From Pacificibacter marinus (GTDB taxonomy: Bacteria; Pseudomonadota; Alphaproteobacteria; Rhodobacterales; Rhodobacteraceae), in assembly GCF_018860505.1 (NCBI RefSeq), contig NZ_JAHKPU010000014.1:1-44251 (forward strand): DNA of 44,251 nucleotides, in the 5' to 3' direction. The notes below the pieces were generated by a model, which saw only the letters and a program-made list of their open reading frames with translations, was not told where the DNA came from and searched no databases. Of this stretch, positions 1-8,587 are shown piece by piece. The position numbers were made by a program, and so were the translations under genes. Within the stretch, counting starts at the first letter, position 1, and the number at the start of each line of letters is the position of its first letter.

Positions 1-98
1 ACTAAAACCGGGCAAGACCAGAAAACTTCCGAAACCTGTGCCGGAATTTTCAGGGCTATCCCGCATTCTTGAGGAAAGCAGATAACCTGAGGTTCACT

Positions 99-1931
99 AT
101 GTCCGTGCATTCCAAATTTGACAATCCCCAACCTGTCACCATCCCCAAGCCGCCGATCGTCCTTCGGTTTAAGGGGCTGCATCCCCATAACCTTGGCCGC
201 TTTGATATGCATGATCATCGCAAAGGCGGTGATCTCTCTCATGTTGATCTGGATGTGTCGGGGCTGAATGAGGTCCTTCATTGTGAGCCAAATTGGCAAG
301 CGACGATCAAGGCAGAAGTCGCCGAAGCAAAGCGCAACAACTTCCGTGAACGCATGGAGGGTTTGCGCAAGAGGGGTCGTAAAGCTGAGCGTAAAGCTCT
401 GATTGTCGAAGGCGAAAGTGATCCTTGGCGGCGGTGTTCGGGTGGCCCTTTGCGTGAGGGCATCCTGACGGTCAACAAGGAATGGTTTGGAGGGACGGGG
501 CAAGCCGAATGGGATGCGGAGAAGGTCGCCGCGTTCAAGAAAGCCGCGATGGAGTTTTTGTTGGAACATTTCCCCGATGGCCAGTTGCGCTATGCCAACG
601 CGCATCATGATGAAGAAGCCTTCCATATCCATTTCATTGCGGTGGTCTGGACAGAGAAAGTCACCGCCAATCGCGGTCGGCAGAAAGTGTTGCAGGCTTC
701 CACGAACCCGTTGTTGAAATGTTATGAGCATGCCCAAAATTTGGCTGGTGAGGCATTCATGGCACTTGGCATTACGCGCGGTGAACGGCGTGCTGAAGCA
801 CGGCGGGTTGCGAAAGAGGCTGGAGAAGACGTGCCGAAAAAGCGCCGCCATATCCCACCTTCGGAGTGGCGGGCTAATCAGCAGGCTGCGGGTCATGAGA
901 AATCTAACGAGATTATGGAGGCTGCACAGAGCAAAGCCAAAGAGATGGTCGAAGATGGGCGGACCGTCGGCAAGGCCGGGATCCGGAAATCGCGCAAACG
1001 CGCGGTCAAAGAGGCGCGTCAAAGAAAAGAGGCGGCGACGCGGGAAGTGGTGAAGGCAGAGCGCCGCCGTGAGCAAGAGGAACGCGCAGCGGATGCCGCC
1101 CGCAAAGAGAGGGCTGATGCCGAGGCTGCGCTCGTCACCATAGAAGAAAAGTCAGCAATGAGTGTTCAGGCAGCGGAAGAGGCTGAGGAAACACTTCAAC
1201 AAGTAAAGACAGATACAGTTGTTGAGGTTGGGAAATTGCAGGCGGTAAAGGCGGATTTAGAAGAGGCAAGAGCGGGGCTGGATGACGTGCTGGAAGAGAC
1301 CGAGGAGGTCTCCAATAAAAGGGATCAAATGGCTGATGAGGTGACAGAGCAGGGCCAAGAGCTTGATCGGCTGAAGTCATTGGCACAAAAGGAAAGTGAA
1401 GATTTGGGCTTGATTTCAAAACAGGTTCAGTCGCTTAAAGTGGCGCGGCAAGATGAGGACAAGGCGCTGAGTGACGGCAAAAGCAAGCGGGCAATCGTTG
1501 AGACTGAACTGGCTGATGTTGAAGCCAAAATTGTGACCGCCAAGGCGGAGCTTTCACGGACAGAGGCCTTGGTTGACGCGCTTGTGGAGGGCATTGATAT
1601 GCTTGGCTGCGCCGTATTGCGTTGGATATCAGCCCCAAAGCCAAGCGAAGAAAAGCTGAATTGGGGGCCGAATGCACCAAGGGCCAAGGAGGAACGCAAG
1701 CGGATTGCGACCCGCATGAAGCCTGTGATTGCGAAACTGGTCCCGATTGCGCAATCAATCAGCCGTGCAGTTGAAGGCGTTTTGACCAAGGAACGCGAAG
1801 AGATCGCAGCGGATGCAGCCTACGTTCTTGATCTGAGTGAGAATTTGGAGGCGGATCAGCGGGCAGAGTTGACCCGCATCCTGAATGCCAATTCAGAAAC
1901 AGGTCCGACCTTTGAGGACCCAAGTTCTTGA
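99..1931 (+). CDS. MobV/Pre-like relaxase with long coiled-coil tail
   Basis: Relaxases of the MobV (Pre) family nick an origin of transfer so that an element can be mobilized by a conjugation apparatus in trans. Residues 169-178 read HHDEEAFHIH, which fits the family's metal-binding HxDE...HxH motif, although the usual Pro of PHxH is Phe here. An N-terminal H-N-x-x-R stretch lies near residue 30. From about residue 280 to 490 the protein is Glu/Lys/Ala-rich coiled coil. I chose the ATG at 99 over an in-frame TTG at 69 because TGAGG lies seven bases upstream of the ATG. It ends exactly where the convergent recombinase gene ends (1931/1932). The N-terminal family match is fairly sure; nicking activity is inferred. 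Confidence 0.75.
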   Translation: MSVHSKFDNPQPVTIPKPPIVLRFKGLHPHNLGRFDMHDHRKGGDLSHVDLDVSGLNEVLHCEPNWQATIKAEVAEAKRNNFRERMEGLRKRGRKAERKALIVEGESDPWRRCSGGPLREGILTVNKEWFGGTGQAEWDAEKVAAFKKAAMEFLLEHFPDGQLRYANAHHDEEAFHIHFIAVVWTEKVTANRGRQKVLQASTNPLLKCYEHAQNLAGEAFMALGITRGERRAEARRVAKEAGEDVPKKRRHIPPSEWRANQQAAGHEKSNEIMEAAQSKAKEMVEDGRTVGKAGIRKSRKRAVKEARQRKEAATREVVKAERRREQEERAADAARKERADAEAALVTIEEKSAMSVQAAEEAEETLQQVKTDTVVEVGKLQAVKADLEEARAGLDDVLEETEEVSNKRDQMADEVTEQGQELDRLKSLAQKESEDLGLISKQVQSLKVARQDEDKALSDGKSKRAIVETELADVEAKIVTAKAELSRTEALVDALVEGIDMLGCAVLRWISAPKPSEEKLNWGPNAPRAKEERKRIATRMKPVIAKLVPIAQSISRAVEGVLTKEREEIAADAAYVLDLSENLEADQRAELTRILNANSETGPTFEDPSS

Positions 1932-3641
1932 TCAAATCACGCATGGTAAACGTTCAATCGCCGCTTGCAGCACGGCAGGTGGCGTGGATTTGCTATAGAC
2001 GCGCTCATGTGTGTCTTTGCCTTCATGGCCGACAACATCCCGCAGCACCTTGTCGGTCACCTCGGGCACATGTTCCAGTATGCTTTGAACGTAGTGGCGC
2101 AGGCTGTGAAAGGACAACCCCGCGCCCTCGACGCCAAAATCGTCGTCGATGATCTGACGCATACGGCGGCCCAATTTGCGGCCATGCTTGCCTGTTGCAG
2201 GCTCTCTTAAGTCGGGAAATAGGTCGATTTGACCTTTGGCGCGGGCTTTTGAAACAAAGTCCAGAAAACCCAACTCGATCAAACGACTGTGGATCGGCAC
2301 GATACGCTTTGAGGAGATATTCTTAATCCGCCGCAGCTCGGAATCCTCGATGTTAAAGCAAGGGATGCCATCGCGTTCGACAATGTCGGTCGGGGCCAGC
2401 CCTGCGACCTCTTCACGGCGAGCGCCCGTAAAAGCGCCAATCAAGGGCGACCAATAGATGCCGTTGCGGAAGATTTCTGAACCGTGTTCTGTTTGATAAT
2501 GTTCTGACTTCGAGCCAACCCAAACCGGCGTTTTGAACAGACGGCGCAGCTCTGCTTCAGTGAACGCTTGCTTTTTATCGCAGTCGCGCACCGTGTCTTT
2601 GCGACGCAGTTTTCTTGGCTTGAGGTTCGGATTGACCGCAATGCCCTCATCAGAGGCCCACTCAACAATCTGCCCCAGATGCTCAAGGTGACGATTGATC
2701 GTGCCGACAGACAATCCGACCTTTTCCGGTGGCAGTTTCTCCGCGCGGGCCATGATCTCTTCACGGGTGGCAGCGCGGAACGCTGTGGCATCTGTCTGCC
2801 GGATCAAGCGCACATCGCTGATGCCCGTCAGCGTGGTAAACAAGCCAACAAAGCTCACATATTGGCGCAGGGTCTTTTCCTCGATGCCTTCACTGCGCTT
2901 CATCTCGTTCATGCGCGACACAACGGCCATCATGTCGGGATCGAGGGTGTCAGTGTCTACCTCGGGGGCAGGGGCAAGCTGCAGGGGAGCGGCAGGTGAC
3001 TCTGGCTCTGATGCGAGCAAGTGAGATGCCCCGTCCCAAAGGTCATCAGCCGCCGTGTCGATATCTGCCAAGGCATCTTCGTGCCGGTTCCACGCTGCGG
3101 ATTTCCCAGCGATCAGCAGGGATATCAGCTTCGCACGATCAAACGCCGAGAGCCGCGGGTGCCCCGTTAACGCCTTAAAATCGCGCTGAATGATGTTCTG
3201 GCGGGCTTCGCTTGACAGGTCATCGCGGATGATGTCCAGATTCAAAGAGACCAATGGCTGATCAGACGTCGCGCCGTGCAGGCCGTCCGCATTCACCTGT
3301 GCCCAAGCGTCCGCCGTTGCCTGATCGTGGCGATTGTCGTCAGCGGGATCGCGGGAATCAAAACGATGCAGCAGTTTGAGCTTCTCGATCTTCTCACGCT
3401 CTTTGGTGATGACACTGGCAAGCCAGCGACGCGCCATCTCAGGCGTGATCTGTTGGTGGGTGAGTTGTTCCATGACGATATCGCTTTCCGCACTGATCCT
3501 GCGGGACAATATATGTGCGCAGCGCAGGTCTGTCGTCCCCAGTGAGAGCTTGATATCGACGATTCCTGTGGAAAACCGGCGGAAACGACGCCGCCATTGA
3601 TAAACATTGCCACGTTTTGAGAGATGAGGTTGGTTGAACAT
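1932..3641 (-). CDS. Tyrosine recombinase/integrase of a tRNA-Asn-integrated element
   Basis: Phage-type integrase that would catalyse site-specific integration and excision of the element to its left. The C-terminal catalytic domain shows the Arg of TGARREE, the HSLRH box (near residues 512-516 of a 569-residue protein), GHEG and the nucleophile Tyr about 20 residues from the end (HERVYSK). The N-terminus is rich in Arg and aromatic residues, as is usual for arm-type DNA binding. The start is uncertain: the ATG at 3641 has AGGACC upstream, but an ATG at 3680 and a TTG at 3761 are in frame. The gene is co-oriented with and directly downstream of tRNA-Asn, the classic integrase-next-to-att arrangement. 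A diverged fragment of a related integrase lies at 40985-41183. Confidence 0.9.
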   Translation of the reverse strand: MFNQPHLSKRGNVYQWRRRFRRFSTGIVDIKLSLGTTDLRCAHILSRRISAESDIVMEQLTHQQITPEMARRWLASVITKEREKIEKLKLLHRFDSRDPADDNRHDQATADAWAQVNADGLHGATSDQPLVSLNLDIIRDDLSSEARQNIIQRDFKALTGHPRLSAFDRAKLISLLIAGKSAAWNRHEDALADIDTAADDLWDGASHLLASEPESPAAPLQLAPAPEVDTDTLDPDMMAVVSRMNEMKRSEGIEEKTLRQYVSFVGLFTTLTGISDVRLIRQTDATAFRAATREEIMARAEKLPPEKVGLSVGTINRHLEHLGQIVEWASDEGIAVNPNLKPRKLRRKDTVRDCDKKQAFTEAELRRLFKTPVWVGSKSEHYQTEHGSEIFRNGIYWSPLIGAFTGARREEVAGLAPTDIVERDGIPCFNIEDSELRRIKNISSKRIVPIHSRLIELGFLDFVSKARAKGQIDLFPDLREPATGKHGRKLGRRMRQIIDDDFGVEGAGLSFHSLRHYVQSILEHVPEVTDKVLRDVVGHEGKDTHERVYSKSTPPAVLQAAIERLPCVI

Positions 3642-3761
3642 TCGTGTCAGGTCCTGTTGGGACGGATACGAAGAAGTCATGTCTTGTGGGGGTAGGGCGA
3701 TGTAACACCCCGATGCCACACCCGCGAAGCCACGCTGTGACTTCGCTAGGTATTTCAACAA

Positions 3762-3790
3762 CTTATGTTGTAAATGGCTCCGGCGGTAGG
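3762..3790. other. Putative attachment site (tRNA-Asn 3' end/element junction)
   Basis: The integrase gene abuts the 3' end of tRNA-Asn, and tyrosine recombinases commonly use tRNA 3' ends as attB. The element therefore probably ends here and extends left beyond base 1. The matching direct repeat of the tRNA 3' end would lie outside the window, so the exact core cannot be set. Confidence 0.4.
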
Positions 3791-3849
3791 GATCGAACCT
3801 ACGGCCAATTGATTAACAGTCAACTGCTCTACCGCTGAGCTACGCCGGA
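3775..3849 (-). tRNA. tRNA-Asn (anticodon GTT)
   Basis: On the minus strand the sequence folds as a full cloverleaf. The acceptor is TCCGGCG paired with CGCCGGA, with discriminator G and encoded CCA at 3775-3777. The D arm contains AGCTCAGCGGTAGAGC, the anticodon loop is CTGTTAA with GTT, and the T arm contains GGTTCGATCC. It is intact and sits at the edge of the integrated element. Confidence 0.97.
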
Positions 3850-3860
3850 ATATGTGGGGT

Positions 3861-3889
3861 GTATAGCTATGAGAAATGAGGGCCGCAAG
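3861..3889 (-). promoter_or_regulatory. Promoter of tRNA-Asn
   Basis: Minus strand: -35 CTTGCG, 17-base spacer, -10 CTATAC, about 12 bases before the tRNA 5' end. The same CTTGCG box and 17-base spacing occur upstream of rpsB in this window, supporting it as the local housekeeping promoter style. Confidence 0.6.
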
Positions 3890-3917
3890 AGGGATTTATG
3901 ACAAAATTCTATTTTTT

Positions 3918-4823
3918 TTAAACTTTGTTCTCTGCCAGTGAAAAAACAGGTATTTCATGTAAATCTGGCACGGCTTTAATCTTTGATTGCTCTTTGAGAT
4001 CAATAAGATGTGCCAGCGTATTTCGTGCTGCGGCTTTCAGCGTAAAGGACTCAAGGTTGCCGTAGACCGCTTTGGTTAAAGTTTTCAGGTCCAAGGGTTT
4101 GTGTTTGAGTGCTTGCAGGATTTGCTGTTCTCGTTTGGCGCGATGCATGAGCAATGCATTGATACGGGCATGACCTGATTCAACCAGTGCGCCGTGTCCT
4201 GCGTAGAGTGGCGTGTCGGGGCGCATCAGCAGTTTGTGGCAACTGTCGCGAAAGGCCGCGGCATCTCCATCAGGTGGGGAAATGAGAGAACTGGACCACC
4301 CCATAATCAGATCTCCACTGAACAAGCTATTGTTCCACGCAAAGCACAGATGATTGCCCATATGCCCTGGTGTGTGCAGCGCAGTGATTGGCCCCGCAGG
4401 CGTCTCAATCTGTTGACCATCTTTGAGCAGTACGTCCGGTATAAATGTCATATCTACACCTTCACCGCCGCCAATTTCCGTGGTGGCGGCAAGTTGGGTC
4501 ATAATGTCAGAACGTCCAGACAAAGCATCGCCAAAGGCCATCACCGGCGCACCGGTCACCTGTGACAATTCTTGTGCGCCGCCGCTGTGGTCTTTATGCG
4601 CATGTGTCACCAAGATGTGCGAGATCGACGTGCCTTGGGGCAGGGCGCTTAACACTGCCTGTAGGTGCTGAGAATCTTGTGGCCCCGGATCAATCAGCAC
4701 GCGCGCTTCACCAGTGCCTAAAATATAACTGTTGGTGCCCCAATAGGTCATCGGCGATGGATTGGGCGCGATCACGCGGATGAGGCCGGCCATGAGCATA
4801 GTCACTGTTTCAGGGCGTTCCAT
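3918..4823 (-). CDS. Metallo-beta-lactamase-fold hydrolase (LACTB2-like)
   Basis: Metal-dependent hydrolase of the MBL superfamily. The metal motif THAHKDHSGG is present, followed by the HTPGHMGNHL, SGDLIMGW and YAGHG segments that supply the remaining ligands. A C-terminal winged-helix-like region resembles the LACTB2/glyoxalase II-like group, whose members act on RNA or thioesters; the substrate here is unknown. The start at 4823 is preferred over the longer form because AGAGGA lies eight bases upstream. The gene is divergent from the sensor kinase at 4872, with only 48 bases between, so the two probably share a promoter region. Confidence 0.85.
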   Translation of the reverse strand: MERPETVTMLMAGLIRVIAPNPSPMTYWGTNSYILGTGEARVLIDPGPQDSQHLQAVLSALPQGTSISHILVTHAHKDHSGGAQELSQVTGAPVMAFGDALSGRSDIMTQLAATTEIGGGEGVDMTFIPDVLLKDGQQIETPAGPITALHTPGHMGNHLCFAWNNSLFSGDLIMGWSSSLISPPDGDAAAFRDSCHKLLMRPDTPLYAGHGALVESGHARINALLMHRAKREQQILQALKHKPLDLKTLTKAVYGNLESFTLKAAARNTLAHLIDLKEQSKIKAVPDLHEIPVFSLAENKV

Positions 4824-4871
4824 TTCGCGTTTCCTCTTTGCAAGCATGATCTGCACGGCTACCAATAGCTT

Positions 4872-6206
4872 ATGTTATTTGCATGGTTAAAAAAATACAT
4901 GCCGCGTGGTCTTTATGGCCGTGCTGTGCTCATCTTGTTGGTGCCAATCGTTGTGTTGCAGCTTGTGGTTTTGGTCGCCTTTTCGCAACGTTATTTTAGC
5001 GATATCACCGATCAATTGATGCGCGGAGTGCGCGCGGATGTGTCGTTTTATGTCGATGCATTGCAAAATGTTCCTGACCAAGATCTGCCAGAGGTTTTGC
5101 TCGGCTTGGATAAGCGCCTTGAGTTCGAAACGCGCGTCATTGATGATGGGGCATCCGTTGTCGATCAGCGGGCATGGTACGATTTCTCAGGTATTTTAAT
5201 TACCAGAATTCTGTATGAGCGCGTGCAAGGCATTGAAGGTGTCGATCTAAAATCAAGCATGCGTCGCGTTATTATTGGGATGCGCCTCAACGGTCAACAC
5301 ATTGAAATTAAAGTGCCGCGTGAGCGAGCCTCTGCCAAAAATCCGCATCAATTAATTCTTGTGACGCTTTTAACCAGTATTGTCATGGCGATTGTTGCGG
5401 CAACATTTTTGCGCAACCAGCTGCGTCCTATACGCAGGTTGGCACGCGCGGCTGAGGCTTTCGGACGTGGGCGCAATGTGCCCTATAAATTAGCAGGTGC
5501 GCTCGAAGTGCGTGCCGCAGGGGCCGCCTTTGTCGATATGCGCGCACGGATTGAGCGCCATATCGAGCAACGTACCCTGATCTTGTCTGGCGTATCGCAC
5601 GATCTGCGCACGCCTCTGACACGTATGCGGCTCAGCCTGTCGCTTTTGGACGCAGATCCAAATCAAGCGGACGACATCGACGCATTGCAAGAGGATTTGT
5701 CCGAAATGGAGCGGCTTTTGGATGAGTTCCTAGCCTTCACCCGTGCAGACGCTTTGGATGAACCGCAAAAAGTTGATCCTGTATCGATCTTGTTGGGCGC
5801 TTTTGAGCGGTCCAAACGGGCAGGTGGTGCGATAACCTGTGATCAACTTGAACAAGGGAAATACGTAATTTCTGCCCGCCCAGATGCTTTGGCACGCGCT
5901 TTGGATAACTTGATTTCAAATGCTTTAAGATACGGAACCTCTGCTCATGTGTCCTTGACCATCCATGAGCGGTCGGTGGTGTTTTGTGTCGAAGACGATG
6001 GTCCGGGCATCGACGTGGCGGATCGTGGAAAAGTCTTGCAACCCTTTGTGCGCTTGGATGCAGCGCGCAACCAAAACCGTGGATCTGGGGTTGGGCTGGG
6101 CTTGGCCATTGCAACAGATATCGCACGCAAACATGGCGGCAGTCTGCGGCTTGGCCACAGTTCTGAACTTGGAGGCTTGAAAGCTGAAATCGTCATTGCA
6201 CGCTAA
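4872..6206 (+). CDS. EnvZ-like sensor histidine kinase
   Basis: Membrane sensor kinase. TM helices at about residues 17-38 and 160-180 flank a periplasmic domain. A HAMP-like linker leads to the dimerization domain with phospho-acceptor His243 in SHDLRTPL. The N-box DNLISNALRYG (about 345-355), G1 box DDGPGI and G2 box GSGVGLGLA complete an intact ATPase domain. The architecture and H-box match the EnvZ/OmpR class. No response regulator lies next to it here, so its partner must be elsewhere or lost from this side. It is intact at 444 residues. The stimulus cannot be read from the sequence. Confidence 0.9.
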   Translation: MLFAWLKKYMPRGLYGRAVLILLVPIVVLQLVVLVAFSQRYFSDITDQLMRGVRADVSFYVDALQNVPDQDLPEVLLGLDKRLEFETRVIDDGASVVDQRAWYDFSGILITRILYERVQGIEGVDLKSSMRRVIIGMRLNGQHIEIKVPRERASAKNPHQLILVTLLTSIVMAIVAATFLRNQLRPIRRLARAAEAFGRGRNVPYKLAGALEVRAAGAAFVDMRARIERHIEQRTLILSGVSHDLRTPLTRMRLSLSLLDADPNQADDIDALQEDLSEMERLLDEFLAFTRADALDEPQKVDPVSILLGAFERSKRAGGAITCDQLEQGKYVISARPDALARALDNLISNALRYGTSAHVSLTIHERSVVFCVEDDGPGIDVADRGKVLQPFVRLDAARNQNRGSGVGLGLAIATDIARKHGGSLRLGHSSELGGLKAEIVIAR

Positions 6207-6393
6207 ATGTGAGCGAAACCTGATCCCCGTTTTCTTAAATGAATTTACACCTCTAGGGGCGCGCCCGATTGATTGCTTCTTTAAATCCTATAATTGGTAT
6301 TATGTATTATATTTATTTCGAAAAAGAGTGAGGCTATCTGTAAAACACCACAACAAACGCATTCCTATAGCAAAACCGTTAACGATTATTGCG

Positions 6394-6414
6394 CTACACG
6401 CCGCGCATGCGTAG
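6394..6414. promoter_or_regulatory. Imperfect inverted repeat upstream of the LuxR-type gene
   Basis: CTAC.CGC and GCG.TAG half-sites in a 21-base stretch, 33 bases before the regulator's start codon in an otherwise AT-rich spacer. It could be an operator for the regulator itself, but the symmetry is weak. Confidence 0.2.
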
Positions 6415-6446
6415 TTTAACCAAGTAAAAAGTACTTGAGGTTGGTA

Positions 6447-7199
6447 ATGAGTTTAAAGGTACATATGAACATAGCACTCAATAGAATTTTGACGGCGACC
6501 ACAATTGAAGGTGTTTGGGAAGTCTTACTCTTAAAGCTTCAATCCTTGGGATTCCAAAACGCCTTATATGGCTTCACCCGGTTTCACACCGAAAGCGGCT
6601 TTGGCGATACCACCGATCACCTTGTACTAACCAATCTTGGGCCAGACTATGTCAAAGGCTATTTCTATGACGGGCGTTACAAACATGGGCCCTTAGTGAC
6701 TTGGGCTGCGCAGAACGCTGGCGTATGTTCATGGGCCTATGTCGATGAGGTTTATGACACATTAGATGACAAAGCGCGTGAAACCGTTGAATTCAATCGC
6801 TCGTTTGGCGTGACAAATGGTTATACGATTGGCTTTAACAACGCGACAACGCGATCCAAAGGCGCAATCGGGCTATCGATGTCACCATTTGTCGGAACGC
6901 AAGAGCAAGCAGATACCATATGGAACAAATATGGACAGGAAATCAGAATGTTATGCGAGATTTCTCATCTAAAAATAATTTCGCTCCCCTTTGACCTAAG
7001 ACGGCTCACAACACGCCAGCGTGAAGTTTTGGAATGGGTCGGAGATGGGAAAACATCTGCCGATGTGGCGCAGATCATGGGCCTTACGACAGCTACAGTC
7101 GAAAAGCACCTCAAGCTCGCGCGTGATGCTTTGGACGTCGAAACAACAGCTCAGGCCATTTTAAAAGCGTCATTGTTGAACCAGTTCTACAGACTTTAG
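6447..7199 (+). CDS. LuxR-family regulator with autoinducer-binding-type domain (solo)
   Basis: Two-domain regulator. The N-terminal ~170 residues match the acyl-homoserine-lactone-binding fold, and the C-terminus is a LuxR helix-turn-helix (LTTRQREVLEWV then VAQIMGLTTATVEKHL). No luxI-type gene is adjacent, so it is a solo. In the ligand pocket the usual Y...DP stretch reads YKHGP, so the invariant Asp that contacts the lactone amide appears to be Gly. This suggests a non-AHL ligand, or ligand independence (inference). The start at 6447 is chosen because TGAGG lies six bases upstream; a TTG at 6435 has no better signal. 250 residues, intact. Confidence 0.85.
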   Translation: MSLKVHMNIALNRILTATTIEGVWEVLLLKLQSLGFQNALYGFTRFHTESGFGDTTDHLVLTNLGPDYVKGYFYDGRYKHGPLVTWAAQNAGVCSWAYVDEVYDTLDDKARETVEFNRSFGVTNGYTIGFNNATTRSKGAIGLSMSPFVGTQEQADTIWNKYGQEIRMLCEISHLKIISLPFDLRRLTTRQREVLEWVGDGKTSADVAQIMGLTTATVEKHLKLARDALDVETTAQAILKASLLNQFYRL

Positions 7200-7354
7200 T
7201 TTTTATTGTGACGGTTAGGCTTTCTTTGAACTCAAGGTATGGTTTTCCCCACTTTCGTTACCTAGCGTCAATGTTAGAATATTAATCACCTTATCAAAGA
7301 AGGTTTGTCTTCTGAGGTGTTGGACTGGAGATCGCCTATATTTAGCTTACCCAG

Positions 7355-7507
7355 TCTTGCTGGTCCGCCAGCACAATTGGGTCACTTGTTTATTGAGACA
7401 AAAGTGATCCTTTTAGATCGTGAAGCTGCACATAACCCTCATCCCGACAGTTTGTGCAGCAGGGTGATTTGAGCGCAGTTCCTTTCGGGGGACTGCGTTT
7501 TTCTTTT
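7355..7507 (+). ncRNA. Candidate small RNA ending at an intrinsic terminator
   Basis: Two perfect hairpins precede a strong terminator, without any reading frame and more than 150 bases past the LuxR-type gene's stop. It may be a free-standing sRNA or a structured 3' UTR of that gene. I could not recognise a known family, and the promoter boxes upstream are weak. Confidence 0.35.
7474..7507 (+). terminator. Intrinsic terminator
   Basis: CGCAGTTCC pairs with GGGACTGCG (one G-U pair) around a short pyrimidine loop, followed by TTTTTCTTTTT. It ends transcription of the LuxR-type gene or of the sRNA candidate. Confidence 0.8.
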
Positions 7508-7561
7508 TGTGACGGTGGATGATGGCCTAGCAACGCAAACATAGCCTCTATTCGGACTTTT

Positions 7562-7594
7562 CAAAAAGAAAAGGGAGCGCAAATCTGCGCCCCC
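7562..7594 (-). terminator. Intrinsic terminator of rpsB-tsf
   Basis: Minus strand: GGGGCGCA and TGCGCTCCC form a nine-pair stem (one G-U) with a GATT loop, followed by TTTTCTTTTT, 37 bases past the tsf stop. Confidence 0.8.
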
Positions 7595-7630
7595 TTCCCT
7601 ATACAATCATAAACGTTAAAGCAAAATGCC

Positions 7631-8506
7631 TTAGCTGTTCATTGTTTTCGCAACTTCTGCGGCAAAGTCTTCAGCAACTTTTTCAATGCCTTCGCCAACT
7701 TCAAGACGTACAAAGCCAGTGATTTCTGCGCCTGCTTCAGTTGCCGCTTGTGCAACAGTCAGGTCAGGGTTCACAACGAAAGCTTGACCAAGCAATGTGG
7801 ATTCCGCGATGAATTTCTTCATACGGCCCACGATCATTTTTTCGATCACAGCTTCTGGCTTGCCAGATTCACGTGCAATATCGATCTGAACTTGCTTTTC
7901 TTTTTCAACAACAGCCGCGTCAAGATCAGCTTCGGACAAGGACGCAGGGTTCACAGCCGCGATGTGCATCGCAACCTGTTTACCGAATGCCTCATCGCCA
8001 CCTTTAAGTGCCACAAGAACACCGATTTTGCCCATGCCGTCAGTCGCCGCGTTGTGCACGTAAGACACAACAACGTCACCTTCAAGCGCAGCCATGCGGC
8101 GCAAGCCCATGTTTTCGCCGATTGTCGCAACTTTATCAGTGATCGTCTCGGCAACAGATTTACCACCAAGATCAGCGACAGAAAGCTCTTCAACTGTGTT
8201 CACAGTCAAAGCAGCATTTGCGATGGATCCAACCATAGCTTGGAATTCAGCGTTTTTACCAACAAAATCAGTTTCAGAGTTCACTTCAACTGCTACGCCT
8301 TTGCCACCGGATACAGCAACAGCCACAAGGCCTTCAGCTGCTGTACGGCCAGATTTTTTAGCGGCTTTTGCCAAGCCTTTGGTGCGAAGCCAGTCAACAG
8401 CGGCCTCCATGTCACCATCACACTCAACAAGTGCTTTTTTAGCGTCCATCATGCCTGCAGCTGTTGCTTCGCGCAGTTCTTTAACCATTGCAGCAGTGAT
8501 TGCCAT
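7631..8506 (-). CDS. tsf: Elongation factor Ts
   Basis: Nucleotide exchange factor that regenerates EF-Tu-GTP in the cytoplasm. The N-terminal UBA-like domain ([24 protein letters not shown]) and the TDFVGKN motif typical of EF-Ts are intact, and 291 residues is the usual alphaproteobacterial length. AGGAGA lies six bases before the ATG. It is the second gene after rpsB, an order conserved across bacteria. An uninterrupted hairpin lies between the two genes and an intrinsic terminator follows. Confidence 0.98.
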   Translation of the reverse strand: MAITAAMVKELREATAAGMMDAKKALVECDGDMEAAVDWLRTKGLAKAAKKSGRTAAEGLVAVAVSGGKGVAVEVNSETDFVGKNAEFQAMVGSIANAALTVNTVEELSVADLGGKSVAETITDKVATIGENMGLRRMAALEGDVVVSYVHNAATDGMGKIGVLVALKGGDEAFGKQVAMHIAAVNPASLSEADLDAAVVEKEKQVQIDIARESGKPEAVIEKMIVGRMKKFIAESTLLGQAFVVNPDLTVAQAATEAGAEITGFVRLEVGEGIEKVAEDFAAEVAKTMNS

Positions 8507-8534
8507 GCCGGTTCTCCTAGAATTGAAATGGGAT

Positions 8535-8559
8535 CGGGGGCGGGTGTACCCTGCCCCCG
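8535..8559 (-). promoter_or_regulatory. rpsB-tsf intergenic hairpin (possible attenuator)
   Basis: CGGGGGC pairs with GCCCCCG, and an inner GGGT/ACCC extends the stem. No U-tract follows, so it is more likely a partial attenuator, processing site or mRNA stabilizer than a full terminator. Confidence 0.45.
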
Positions 8560-8587
8560 TAACATGTGTGTAACGTTTTTGAAGCGA

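Larger units (their letters stand above)
7200..7630. other. 431-base intergenic region with structured RNA candidate
   Basis: No coding sequence is seen. It contains hairpins at 7355-7370 (TGCTGG/CCAGCA) and 7425-7460 (GCTGCACA/TGTGCAGC), a plus-strand intrinsic terminator at 7474-7507, and the minus-strand tsf terminator at 7562-7594. Confidence 0.7.
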
